Of a stretch of 13,843 nucleotides of DNA, positions 1 to 8,591 are shown piece by piece; positions within the stretch are counted from its first letter, which is position 1; the number at the start of each line of letters is the position of its first letter. The stretch lies in NCBI GenBank assembly GCA_012799755.1, contig JAAZKQ010000124.1:1-13843 (forward strand), written 5' to 3'. A model generated the notes under the pieces. It ran no database searches and was not told the origin of the DNA. It worked only from the letters and a program-made list of their open reading frames with translations. A program made the position numbers and the translations under genes. This DNA is from Lentisphaerota bacterium. Lineage in GTDB: Bacteria; Verrucomicrobiota; Lentisphaeria; Oligosphaerales; Oligosphaeraceae.

Positions 1-1
1 C

Positions 2-1024
2 CCTGAAAAGCGATTTCTTATCAATAGTGCCGACGAGCTGCAAAAGACCGGCAAGGATAAGGTGCGCGTGGAAGTGCGTGTGGTGGAGCCGCCGGTCAAG
101 ATCAAGCTGGTTCGCGTGCGTAAGCAGTACCAGATGCGCGAGAAGCAACTGGTGACTGGGCACGCATTGATGCCGGAGCGAGCCGACAAGCAGAAGTGGG
201 GCGAGCTGGTCGAGAAGTACCGCCTGATCGAAACGCAGCAGGACGGCCTGACCGCCGCCGACGCGGCCCGCGCATCCGGCAGTCGCACTTTCGACCTGAC
301 GGCGCGCCGGGAAAAGCGGACCTTCTCGCGGCTTACGCTGGTGGCCGAGGTGTCACGCTATCTGAACCGGAACCCCTTGGAGATTGAGGAGCTGCTCGAC
401 GCAACCGAGGAAGGCACCGACGAACTGGTGGCCATTACCAACGAGTTCAACGAGCTGCTCTACGACGAGATCATCCCGCGCCTGTTCCGCCAGCTCTACG
501 ACCTGGACGAGTCGCAGCAAACCGAGGAGCACGAGGTCGAGTTGATCAAGATGCCTCCGAACGGCTACTACGAGGTGTCGGCGGCGAAGGACAAGATCGT
601 CCGGATGAACGACCCGCAAATCAAGGACGAGGAGCGCGCCAAGAGCTTCCACCTCGACACCTACTGCTTCGACTCTGGCTCGGAGAACTGGCTGTTCTGG
701 GATCTGCTGCGCGAGCAGCGGGTCAAGAAAATCTACTTCACCGGGATGCTGACCCACGGCCAGTCAGACTTCTTCATCCAGTACATCGACCCCGATTCGC
801 GCACCGTGCGCAGCTACTACCCCGACTTTATCTTCCAGCGCGAAGAGCCGGATGGCAGCCTGAAGTACGTGATCGTCGAGGTGAAGGCCGACAACCAGAT
901 CGAGGATGCCGTGGTGCAGGCTAAGAAGGACTTCGCCCAGCAAATTGCGGTGGCCAGCGGGATGGAATACCGCATTCTCAAGTCGTCCGATGCGGACAAG
1001 CGGCAGTTCCGGGTGCTGCTGTGA
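2..1024 (+). CDS. C-terminal part of a type III Res-like restriction/helicase protein (5' end outside window)
   Basis: The frame is open to the left edge, so this is the C-terminal ~340 residues of a longer protein; the GTG at 62 is only an internal codon. The last third carries a PD-ExK nuclease signature: Asp in 'YYPDFIF' (824-826), then Glu (878-880) and Lys (884-886) in 'VIVEVKAD'. This arrangement is typical of the nuclease end of type III restriction (Res) subunits and related DEAD/DEAH helicase-nucleases, which cleave foreign DNA after ATP-driven translocation. The helicase motifs would lie upstream and cannot be seen. Codons have strongly G/C-rich third positions, unlike the genes that follow, so it may be a separately acquired module. 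It ends in TGA 55 bp before the next gene, with no clear terminator between. Nuclease family membership is fairly sure; the exact system (type III R-M or a related defence locus) is not. Confidence 0.72.
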   Translation, partial: PEKRFLINSADELQKTGKDKVRVEVRVVEPPVKIKLVRVRKQYQMREKQLVTGHALMPERADKQKWGELVEKYRLIETQQDGLTAADAARASGSRTFDLTARREKRTFSRLTLVAEVSRYLNRNPLEIEELLDATEEGTDELVAITNEFNELLYDEIIPRLFRQLYDLDESQQTEEHEVELIKMPPNGYYEVSAAKDKIVRMNDPQIKDEERAKSFHLDTYCFDSGSENWLFWDLLREQRVKKIYFTGMLTHGQSDFFIQYIDPDSRTVRSYYPDFIFQREEPDGSLKYVIVEVKADNQIEDAVVQAKKDFAQQIAVASGMEYRILKSSDADKRQFRVLL

Positions 1025-1033
1025 ATCGGGACG

Positions 1034-1061
1034 TTGAAATGCTTAATAACGGTGCAACAAT
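1034..1061 (+). promoter_or_regulatory. Weak candidate sigma70-type promoter before the helicase operon
   Basis: In the 55-bp gap after the Res-like gene, TTGAAA (1034-1039, five of six to the -35 consensus) is followed after 16 bp by AACAAT (1056-1061, four of six to the -10 consensus). Transcription would start near 1068, leaving only about 12 nt before the ATG at 1080, which overlaps the ribosome site AAGAGGG (1063-1069). The very short leader weakens the call. Read-through from the upstream gene is an equally good explanation. Confidence 0.25.
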
Positions 1062-1079
1062 TAAGAGGGCACGCTTGCG

Positions 1080-4000
1080 ATGAATTTGTATATTGCTCTT
1101 GATCTGAATAACCGAAGCTGGATGGATCGGGCTATCGCCGATATTCAACGTCGTCATCAGTCATTCAAAAACTGGTGCAACGGCCGCGATGGAGCGGAAG
1201 TGCTGTTTGAACTACTTTTCCCAAACAACATGCCGGTTGCAGGCTATGTCTCCAATCGGCAGCGGGACAAGCAAAATCCACGATACGCACAGATGGCGAT
1301 TCGGGTTAACGCCGCTGGGCGGGACTGGCCTTTCCCGGACGGATGCGCCTTCATCGCTACGGGAAGTTGGCCCACCGACTCCTCTTCGCCGCTCTTTCTC
1401 ATTAACGGCTTCATCGAGACCGCCGACCTGCCTGCGCGATCTTTCGAGCGCGAAGTCACTGCATTTGCCGTGCATGACAGTCTGCAATTCACGCCGGGCC
1501 AGCAGCGCATTCAGCGCGTCAATAACCTGCTCACGCCGCAACTGCTGGCCGACTTGCCGCCAATCACGCAGCAAACCGAAAAGCAGTTGACCGAGTGGAC
1601 TGAATTTCTTCGATGGAAAGAAAGCCTCATCCGCCACAAGGCGCGCGGCTTGCGCTACATCAGCCGTGAATGGCGTGACGAGCAGTTGGTTTTTTCCTTG
1701 GTCGCGCAGAGCGCACAGGCTTTGCAAAAAGCCCGCAAGGCCTTGGGCCGGGACGATCTTGTGGCGTTTCAGGTGGGGCAATCCAAAGATCCCTGGGTGT
1801 TCGGATTGCCTGAAAGGGAGGAGCGCCGCCTTCCCCGGCTGGGGCAGGCTGGCAGGCTCTCGGAGCCTGTATCGTTACCGCAAGATAGAAAATATCTCAC
1901 GAACGAAAACTTGCCGGAATGTCCTTGGCCTGCGCCTGTGCTTGCCGAATTGACCGTCTCTCTGACCGAAGACGACGCAAATGATCTCGCCAATGCTGAG
2001 GAGCCAGATGCCTTGCGCGAGCGCATCCTGAGTCGGATTCCGGAGTCTGGTTTTCTGTCCATCTCAACGGCGGGCGACATGAGCCTGATCAAGCGCCATC
2101 AACAGGCGCTGCGGCAACTCCAGGAACAGGGTGGCTATGCGCCGTATCTATCGGATTATCTGTTCGAGGCTGCACAGGTTTCCGTGCCGCAGCGTCTGGA
2201 GCCGGTGACCCAGTGGGCCAACGACAAGCTCAACCCAGCCCAGAAAGAAGCCGTGGTCAAGATTCTTTCCGCACCGGATTTGTGTTTGGTTCAGGGGCCG
2301 CCGGGTACCGGGAAGACCACGGTGATTGCGGAGGCCATCGTGCAGCTGGCGCGTCGCGGGCAGCGGGTGTTGCTGGCATCGCAGGCGCATACCGCCGTGG
2401 ACAACGCGCTGGACAGGCTAGGCCATGATGCCTCGTTGCGCGTAGTGCGGTTGGCACGAAATGAAAGCAAAGTGACGGAAGATGGCGCTGCCTTCGCAGG
2501 GCAATCATCCTTGCAGCGCTATTACAAGGCCTTGGCAGGACAAACGGAAGATCGTCTTGCCGTGTGGAAGCGCGGTGAGAAGGACTTGCGCCTCTTAAAG
2601 GTGTGGCATGAGCGAGCGACTTTCGTGTTGCACGATGAGAAGGAGTTGAACGCCAGACGCGGGCAACTTGAAATGGACTTGGCATCGGCCCGCAGCAAGA
2701 CAACGCAGGCGCAGCAGGCGTATGACGCTGCATGCGCGATGCTGGATGAAGACAAGGCCAAACGCCTGCGCCTGCAAAGCGTTCAGATTTTGCTGCATGG
2801 CCAAGCCGAAACGCTACATGGCGACTTACGGGATGTAGAGCTACCTGCCAGAAATCTGGTGCAAGCCCTTGCTTCCTGCGAGGCGGCCGGATTACTCGTG
2901 AGATTTTCGATGGACGATTGGCTGGCTCATGCAAGCAGCCGGGGGCAAATGCTGGCGCATATGCTTTCCGTATGGAGGCGTTTCACGAGTGCGCGAGAAG
3001 CCATTGCTGCGGACATTCGCCGCCTACGTGAAGCAGCAGACGGCCCGGTTCAGGATGCCAGCACCCGGCTACGTATTGAATCGCTCCGAAACGAGGTCAA
3101 AGCCTTGGAGGAGCAGATGGAAAAGGACGACGCTTTCGTAGACGCTTGGAGAGCTAAGCGTAAGGAGCTTAAAGATTTGGAGCAGGCTGGTGCGGGCTTG
3201 GAGCGCACCCGCTATGACGGCCTGTTTCACCAAGCTACCAAATGGTGCGCTCCCATTGAAAACGCGACCGTACTGGCTGACGAAATAGCTGCCAGCCTGA
3301 CGGAGCTTGAGAGGACGCAGCCGGTCATCGAACAGGCCATCGAAATCCTCAAGCAATCCTTACAGGTGCAGTTGTCGCAGCCCACACCTGAAGTTCCGAG
3401 CGATGGTCTTGTGCGAGGTGCACAGAACCAGGAGCGCATTGCTCAAAGCAACCTAGATGACTGGAATGAGCAGCGCAGGCAACATGAGCAAAAGGTGGAG
3501 GCTCTGTTGCAGGATGAGGCAATCACCCAAGGGGGCCGGCTCCCGCTAGAACCTGCTGCAACTTTGTCGCAGCGCATCGATACCGTTGCCCAAGTCATCA
3601 ATGCCTTGGAGCAACGCCAGGCCAGCCAGCAACATGAACGCATGACATGGGGGCCATTGCTGGAAGATTGGATGCGCGATTTGAGTCGCAAAAACGCCGC
3701 AGCAGAAGACTGGCAAAATCTGGGCGCAGATTTTTTGGCGAGCTGCAATGTGGTGGCCATTACTTGCAACGAAAACGAGCGCACGCTGGACGATGTTGGG
3801 CAGACGAGTTTTGATGTTGCCATCATTGACGAAGTGAGCAAGGCTACCCCGCTGGAATTGTTGATGCCCTTGATGCGCGCACGCCGCGCCGTGCTGGTGG
3901 GCGACCACCGCCAACTGCCACCGCTATTTCAGGAAGGCGACGAAGCCCGCAGCTTCATGGATGAAGTTGAAGAAAACGAAGCTGCCAACGCGGAGGAAAG

Positions 4001-5042
4001 CAGCGCAGGCAATCTTGCAGAAGCGCAAACCTTGCTGACCCGCGACAACCTGCGCCGCTTTGAGAAGATGGTCACAGCCTCGTTGTTCAAGTCGCATTTT
4101 GAGATGGCGGACGATGCCATCCGCGCACGACTCAATGTGCAGTTCCGCATGCATCCGCAAATCATGGCGATGGTGAACCATTTTTACGAAGGGCAGTTGG
4201 AATGTGGCCTCCTTCGGCCTGATGATGACCCAGACCCTAAGCTTCGCCGTGTTCACGGACTGACATTGAAGAATGTGGATGGTGGCTCGCCGCTGCTCAC
4301 TCCGGGCGACCACGCGTTGTGGGTGGACACAACCTACAACCTGCACAACCAGATTCATCGTGAGGACATGGACGGCAACCAGCCACGGCGCACCAATAAG
4401 CTGGAAGCGGAGTTGATCGCCGAAACGCTAGAACAAATCGAACGGCAATCCGCTGCGCAAGGCTACTCACGAACAAACAAACGCAAAGTCGGCGTGGTGT
4501 CTTTCTATGCCAACCAATGCCGAGAAATTCGTGCCGCGATCCGCCGCCGCAGGCCAAAAGAGTCAAACGGGCGGTTTGATTGCCTGGATGTCGAAGTCAA
4601 TACCGTGATTCGCTATCAGGGCAAGGAAAAGTCGATCATGCTGGTCAGCATGGTGCGACACGATGGATACGACCCTTTGCGCTCGGGCAATCAGCCCCGG
4701 CGTCGTTCCAGCAAGGCCAATGTCGCTCGTTTCGAATTCATTAATGTAGCCTTTTCTCGCGCGCAGGCATTGCTGATCGTCTTCGGCGCGAAAAGCATGT
4801 ATGCATCCTATGAGGTGGAATTGCCGCGAATGGACAGCGCAGGTAGTGTGAAGCGAGCCGTTTACAAAGACATTCTGGATCAACTGGAGCGCGATGCACG
4901 GTTGGTTCCGGCAAGGCAATTGATGTCGCCTGACATGCTACCCCAACAGCAACAGCAACAGCGTGGCAGGTCAAATGCTCCGACTCATCGGACGGCTGCG
5001 TCCAAAAACGACAAGTACGGTAGCCGGGGAGGCCGCGCATGA
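1080..5042 (+). CDS. Large UPF1/DNA2-like superfamily 1 helicase with long coiled-coil insertion
   Basis: This 1320-residue protein has the full SF1 helicase motif set: Walker A GPPGTGKTT (406-414), DEVS motif II (917-920), GDHRQLPP motif III (941-948), QFRMHP motif IV (1021-1026), RYQGKE (1178-1183) and the arginine motif NVAFSRAQ (1222-1229). The order and wording match the UPF1/DNA2 (AAA_11/AAA_12) group, ATP-driven 5'-3' unwinders of RNA or DNA. About 500 residues, rich in Glu/Gln/Lys/Arg and probably coiled coil, separate motifs I and II, much more than in compact members. The first ~400 residues are unrecognised except for a 'FLRWKESL' stretch common in bacterial relatives. The tail has six Gln and a basic Ser/Arg/Gly-rich end. 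The start is set by AAGAGGG at 1063-1069. The stop overlaps the next start (ATGA), so the two are probably co-translated. The helicase call is secure; the substrate is unknown. Confidence 0.9.
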   Translation: MNLYIALDLNNRSWMDRAIADIQRRHQSFKNWCNGRDGAEVLFELLFPNNMPVAGYVSNRQRDKQNPRYAQMAIRVNAAGRDWPFPDGCAFIATGSWPTDSSSPLFLINGFIETADLPARSFEREVTAFAVHDSLQFTPGQQRIQRVNNLLTPQLLADLPPITQQTEKQLTEWTEFLRWKESLIRHKARGLRYISREWRDEQLVFSLVAQSAQALQKARKALGRDDLVAFQVGQSKDPWVFGLPEREERRLPRLGQAGRLSEPVSLPQDRKYLTNENLPECPWPAPVLAELTVSLTEDDANDLANAEEPDALRERILSRIPESGFLSISTAGDMSLIKRHQQALRQLQEQGGYAPYLSDYLFEAAQVSVPQRLEPVTQWANDKLNPAQKEAVVKILSAPDLCLVQGPPGTGKTTVIAEAIVQLARRGQRVLLASQAHTAVDNALDRLGHDASLRVVRLARNESKVTEDGAAFAGQSSLQRYYKALAGQTEDRLAVWKRGEKDLRLLKVWHERATFVLHDEKELNARRGQLEMDLASARSKTTQAQQAYDAACAMLDEDKAKRLRLQSVQILLHGQAETLHGDLRDVELPARNLVQALASCEAAGLLVRFSMDDWLAHASSRGQMLAHMLSVWRRFTSAREAIAADIRRLREAADGPVQDASTRLRIESLRNEVKALEEQMEKDDAFVDAWRAKRKELKDLEQAGAGLERTRYDGLFHQATKWCAPIENATVLADEIAASLTELERTQPVIEQAIEILKQSLQVQLSQPTPEVPSDGLVRGAQNQERIAQSNLDDWNEQRRQHEQKVEALLQDEAITQGGRLPLEPAATLSQRIDTVAQVINALEQRQASQQHERMTWGPLLEDWMRDLSRKNAAAEDWQNLGADFLASCNVVAITCNENERTLDDVGQTSFDVAIIDEVSKATPLELLMPLMRARRAVLVGDHRQLPPLFQEGDEARSFMDEVEENEAANAEESSAGNLAEAQTLLTRDNLRRFEKMVTASLFKSHFEMADDAIRARLNVQFRMHPQIMAMVNHFYEGQLECGLLRPDDDPDPKLRRVHGLTLKNVDGGSPLLTPGDHALWVDTTYNLHNQIHREDMDGNQPRRTNKLEAELIAETLEQIERQSAAQGYSRTNKRKVGVVSFYANQCREIRAAIRRRRPKESNGRFDCLDVEVNTVIRYQGKEKSIMLVSMVRHDGYDPLRSGNQPRRRSSKANVARFEFINVAFSRAQALLIVFGAKSMYASYEVELPRMDSAGSVKRAVYKDILDQLERDARLVPARQLMSPDMLPQQQQQQRGRSNAPTHRTAASKNDKYGSRGGRA
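4944..4961 (+). repeat. Three CAACAG units encoding a six-glutamine run
   Basis: CAACAG is repeated three times without interruption, in frame, giving six glutamines just before the basic C-terminal tail of the helicase. Short in-frame hexamer repeats can change copy number by slippage without breaking the frame, so tail length may vary between strains. Confidence 0.85.
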
Positions 5043-7441
5043 AGCTAGCAGAAATTTCCGTTCCCTTGCCCTTGTATCGCATTGAATCCGATGTGACCTA
5101 TCACACCGAGCGCAAGCCCACAGTATTTGAACGGATGGTGTTGCGACTGTGTGATCCTGGACTCCATTTGCCCGACAAACAGAACTTGTCTTTGCTGGGT
5201 ATTTTCCGCGATCAACTGGGTGCAGGTGATGTGCGTGAACTGCTGGAAGGCTGCGTATCTGAACTTTCCGCTTTGGGAGCACTGCCCAAACGTTACGCTC
5301 AGGATAGGCTTGAGATGCCTTTAACTGAGCTTGAATTGACTGCCGACGGCTTGCAATTTCTGCGTAGCGACAGCCTGCCGGTTCGCTCGCGCACGGTTAA
5401 GGTCTGGCACCGCTATGACCCCATCAGCGACGAGATTAAACCCACACAAAATGATGGGGCGCGTCTCAGCCAAAGTGATTTCAGTCGCGTCAGCGTCGCT
5501 GATCAGGCTTTAAGGCCGCAAAATCCACTGCCGCAGGTTGAGCGCGCCATAGCGCAGGAAACGTATGACTGGAAAAACCCTGCGACAGTTATAGACCGCA
5601 TCGCGCCCCTTGTGCAACCAGCGGGATGGGGAGAGCGCCGACTCGAGATCTCGTGCAGCGAAGATGGCGCACTGTCTGCGAGCGCTCCCCGTGATGCAGC
5701 GTTGCAGCGTTGGCTGGAGCAAGCGCAGCCCGAACTGGTATGGGAAATTTTGCTTGCTGATGCTCTGACACGCGAGCCAGATTCCTTGCTGCCCATCGTT
5801 GACTCTTCTGTTTTACGAGAGGCTCGCACTGCCTGCCCCATTGCCGCAACTAAAGTGGGTACAGCCAGGGCGCGGTTCTGCATCGTTGCGCAAGGGGTCG
5901 CAGCAGCGGATGCAACAACACCCACTATCGTTTTATCGTCTGAAGTGAACGCGCCAGAACTGGTTGCAAATGGCAAACAACCTACCGTGTTCACACTGCT
6001 CGTGCCCACTCCGGCAGGAATTACGACGGGATTTCGTAGCTTGTCTTTGTCTCAGATCGATGGGGCGAGCGTTCAAGTAGAAGTAGCCGGTAACCTCCGC
6101 CTCTATTGGGCCGGGCAGCCGCGACTGTGTGGCCTGGCGGTAACTTTGAATGACCAGGCTGCAACCGAGCTTTGGGCCAAGCTGCGCAGAGATTTAGAAG
6201 GCGCTTGCGAGCACTCCGATGACCCACGCATTGCCTTCATGCCCGTAGCATGGCGGCATGTCGATGCACTCGGCGAAACAGTGTGGCCGTGGCTGGCCAC
6301 ACGTGCTGAACAGCCGCTGGGCGATCTGATGGCCTTGGTCGAACCTGCAACACAAGCGATCGGTTTGTGGCGGCCTGATAAGAAAGACTGGAAATCTACT
6401 TGGGAAGGATTGCTGGCCAAAGCTATTGATGAGTCGTTGAGGCATACGCCCAATCAGCTTGAGCCTGAAGAAGTCGTTTCCCTTTTGATCCAGATAGCTC
6501 AGATGTTGTCTGCGGACAAGGCTGTGCCGCTGCAAGCAGCGCTGCTGCGTCATGCGGCTCCCATTCGCGCCTTGGAATCATTGGCAAAGCTGCGATCTGC
6601 CTTATCTTCCACCACTGAGATTCCAGAAGAATTGATCTCCGTCGAATTGCGGCAAGTGTGGCTGGAACACGCATTGGAGCGCAAAGAGTTGAAGCTGTAC
6701 GGCCCACACGCCATACAGCAGCCGGTGCAAGATATTGAGAAAGCCGTTCAGGATGTTTACAGAAGTATTGGCGAGCAGGCGTTGAAAGCGGCAGGTAATA
6801 GCCAAATGGATGTGCGTACCTTGACCCCTCATGCCTTGGAGGCCGTGCGCACTTGGCGGAAAGTTGCAGAGCATTTTCATACTCTAAATACATCATCGCC
6901 CCTCTGGGATGCGTTGAATGAAGCAGTGGAAAGCTGGAATCTTCTGGCGCAGGAAAAGCTGGCCCCGGTCGAGGTTGGACATCGCGTTGTCGTGTTCGAT
7001 ACCAGCGCTCTGATGGAAAATCCTGTGCTTTTGCAGGAGCTGCGCTCCAACGATATTCCGATCGTGCCGCATCGGGTCCTGAGTGAATTGGATGGGTTGA
7101 AGAACAGTGAAGATGAGACTCGCTCGGCCAAGGCGCGCGCTGCTATTCGTCAGTTGGACGCAACCTCGTCCCGCATCCGCCATGAAACAGAATACACGGC
7201 CCTACTGCCTTCAGAGTGGGATGCCAAGCAACCCGACCATGCCATTCTTTCAACGGCGCTGTTCTTCCGTCTAAACGAGGTCTTGTTTGTTAGTGATGAC
7301 ATCAACCTGCGAAACAAAGCGCAGTCGCTTGGCCTGAACACACAAAATTCCAAGTCATATGCGCCTCCGCGCCTTGTGCCCGCTGCTGCGCCAGGCATAC
7401 ATCCGCGGAAGCAAGATAAAAGAAAAAACCAAAGGAAATGA
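5039..7441 (+). CDS. 800-residue protein with C-terminal PIN ribonuclease-like domain
   Basis: The final ~150 residues form a PIN domain: 'VVVFDTSAL' with Asp654 and Thr655/Ser656, 'VLSELDGLK' with Glu683 and Asp685, Asp733 in 'DHAIL', and 'VSDDINLR' with Asp753/Asp754. These are the expected metal-binding acidic residues of PIN nucleases, most like the PhoH-associated/SMG6-type branch, so an active single-strand RNA endonuclease is likely. The first ~640 residues match nothing I recognise; they contain no signal peptide or membrane segment and are mainly mixed helical sequence. The start ATG at 5039 overlaps the helicase stop (ATGA) and has a strong GGGGAGG at 5026-5032, so helicase and PIN protein are probably made in step. 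The long N-terminal region may bind the partner helicase or sense a target; that is inference. Confidence 0.82.
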   Translation: MKLAEISVPLPLYRIESDVTYHTERKPTVFERMVLRLCDPGLHLPDKQNLSLLGIFRDQLGAGDVRELLEGCVSELSALGALPKRYAQDRLEMPLTELELTADGLQFLRSDSLPVRSRTVKVWHRYDPISDEIKPTQNDGARLSQSDFSRVSVADQALRPQNPLPQVERAIAQETYDWKNPATVIDRIAPLVQPAGWGERRLEISCSEDGALSASAPRDAALQRWLEQAQPELVWEILLADALTREPDSLLPIVDSSVLREARTACPIAATKVGTARARFCIVAQGVAAADATTPTIVLSSEVNAPELVANGKQPTVFTLLVPTPAGITTGFRSLSLSQIDGASVQVEVAGNLRLYWAGQPRLCGLAVTLNDQAATELWAKLRRDLEGACEHSDDPRIAFMPVAWRHVDALGETVWPWLATRAEQPLGDLMALVEPATQAIGLWRPDKKDWKSTWEGLLAKAIDESLRHTPNQLEPEEVVSLLIQIAQMLSADKAVPLQAALLRHAAPIRALESLAKLRSALSSTTEIPEELISVELRQVWLEHALERKELKLYGPHAIQQPVQDIEKAVQDVYRSIGEQALKAAGNSQMDVRTLTPHALEAVRTWRKVAEHFHTLNTSSPLWDALNEAVESWNLLAQEKLAPVEVGHRVVVFDTSALMENPVLLQELRSNDIPIVPHRVLSELDGLKNSEDETRSAKARAAIRQLDATSSRIRHETEYTALLPSEWDAKQPDHAILSTALFFRLNEVLFVSDDINLRNKAQSLGLNTQNSKSYAPPRLVPAAAPGIHPRKQDKRKNQRK

Positions 7442-7445
7442 AACC

Positions 7446-8591
7446 ATGAGTCGGGCAGACGAATATCGTTACCAAATTCAACGGCAACGCAAAATAGAGC
7501 TTGATCGACAGCGTGTGCGCGAGACAACGCGTCCGTTCCTTGATCGCTACCGCATCGTATTGACTGATGTCATCAGTCAAGGGCTAGATGCCGTAGTCAC
7601 GGAAGAGTTTCGTGAGTTGAGTATCGCTCTTGACCGCATGGAGACTTTGCTGGACTCCGACCCGTTTGCTGCCAGAGATATGAGCCGTTCCCTAGGTGGA
7701 CGATTTCACGGATTACCACGATTTGCGCGTGAGCAGCGCCGTACCCGTCAAGAGGCGGAGCTAGCCGCAGCCGAGGCATTCCGCAAAGCGCAGCAAGCTG
7801 AGGCCGAACGACAGTTGCAGCTGAGGGCAGAACTTGAAGCAGCATGGCGCGAGGGTTTGAGCGGCTGGAGCACACCTGTCGCACTCAACGCTGCGTTTGC
7901 CGAGTTGCAGCAACTACGGGAGCGACTACTTGGTAATTCAGCCAACAACATGACTTCGGCGCAAATTACAGCCGCCTTGCGCGAAGTTCGTCAGCGGTAT
8001 GAAGTGGCCGCTGAAAGCCAGTTGCAGGAAATGAAAAATCGTGTGCAGCGCGAGGCCGTGAACGATGTACTGACGCTGCAAAGAGAGCAGTTGGAGCAGG
8101 AAGCGAATAAGTACGGTGGCGAACGCGCTGCCAAGTTACGCGAGGCATTGGCTCATGCAATAGGACTGGCTCCTGGAGAGCAGGCTGAAGCCTTGAACCA
8201 GCTAGTGCAAGAACAAGATGAAGCTGCCGTAGACGAAAGCCAGCGCCGTGAAGTCGTGCGAGCGGTTTATCAGTCACTGCAACAAGCTGGCTTTGTTGTG
8301 GATAGGCCAGAGCATCTCACATCACAAGGGCAAGATGAAGTACTGATTCGCGCCCGTCGCCCTGCTGGCGCACAGGCAGATTTCCGCATCAATTTGCGCG
8401 GCCATCTCAGCTACAAGTTTCATCAATACAAGGGCAAAACTTGCGAGAAAGATGTCGCGCCCGTTATGGCGACACTGCAAGATGCTTACGGCATCAGCCT
8501 GAGCGACAAGCGCGTGATTTGGGTCAATCCCGATGACCAGGATCAGGATGCTCGCCCTTACCCAGATGCGACACAGGAGAGAAGCAAATGA
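7446..8591 (+). CDS. Coiled-coil protein of unknown function, partner of the ClpB-like ATPase
   Basis: I choose ATG 7446 rather than the in-frame start at 7359, because 7446 follows the PIN gene stop by 4 bp and has AAAGGA at 7431-7436; the earlier start would overlap the PIN gene by more than 80 bp. The product is 381 residues. Residues ~95-290 are rich in Ala, Glu, Gln and Arg with heptad-like spacing, indicating long helical coiled coil. The last ~100 residues look like a compact folded domain ('INLRGHLSYKFHQYKGKTCEKD'-type, basic, with one Cys). No enzymatic motif is visible. The stop overlaps the start of the ClpB-like gene (ATGA), so it is most simply a structural, adaptor or substrate-recognition subunit for that ATPase. 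I do not recognise a family. Confidence 0.8.
   Translation: MSRADEYRYQIQRQRKIELDRQRVRETTRPFLDRYRIVLTDVISQGLDAVVTEEFRELSIALDRMETLLDSDPFAARDMSRSLGGRFHGLPRFAREQRRTRQEAELAAAEAFRKAQQAEAERQLQLRAELEAAWREGLSGWSTPVALNAAFAELQQLRERLLGNSANNMTSAQITAALREVRQRYEVAAESQLQEMKNRVQREAVNDVLTLQREQLEQEANKYGGERAAKLREALAHAIGLAPGEQAEALNQLVQEQDEAAVDESQRREVVRAVYQSLQQAGFVVDRPEHLTSQGQDEVLIRARRPAGAQADFRINLRGHLSYKFHQYKGKTCEKDVAPVMATLQDAYGISLSDKRVIWVNPDDQDQDARPYPDATQERSK
7560..7580. repeat. Perfect 21-bp inverted repeat (10-bp arms, 1-nt centre) inside the coiled-coil gene
   Basis: TTGACTGATG (7560-7569) and CATCAGTCAA (7571-7580) are exact reverse complements around a single T. The site lies ~115 bp into the coiled-coil gene and encodes LTDVISQ. 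A symmetric site of this size resembles an operator for a dimeric regulator, but in coding sequence it may be chance. It is too tight to form a good RNA hairpin loop. Confidence 0.7.

Noticed and set aside
2257..2934. Minus-strand frame of 225 codons opposite the helicase
   Set aside because: Lies opposite the Walker A region of a clear helicase and has no recognisable motif; antisense shadow.
7359..7445. Longer N-terminus for the coiled-coil protein from ATG 7359
   Set aside because: It lies inside the end of the PIN gene and the extra 29 residues look like a shadow frame; ATG 7446 has AAAGGA at the right distance.
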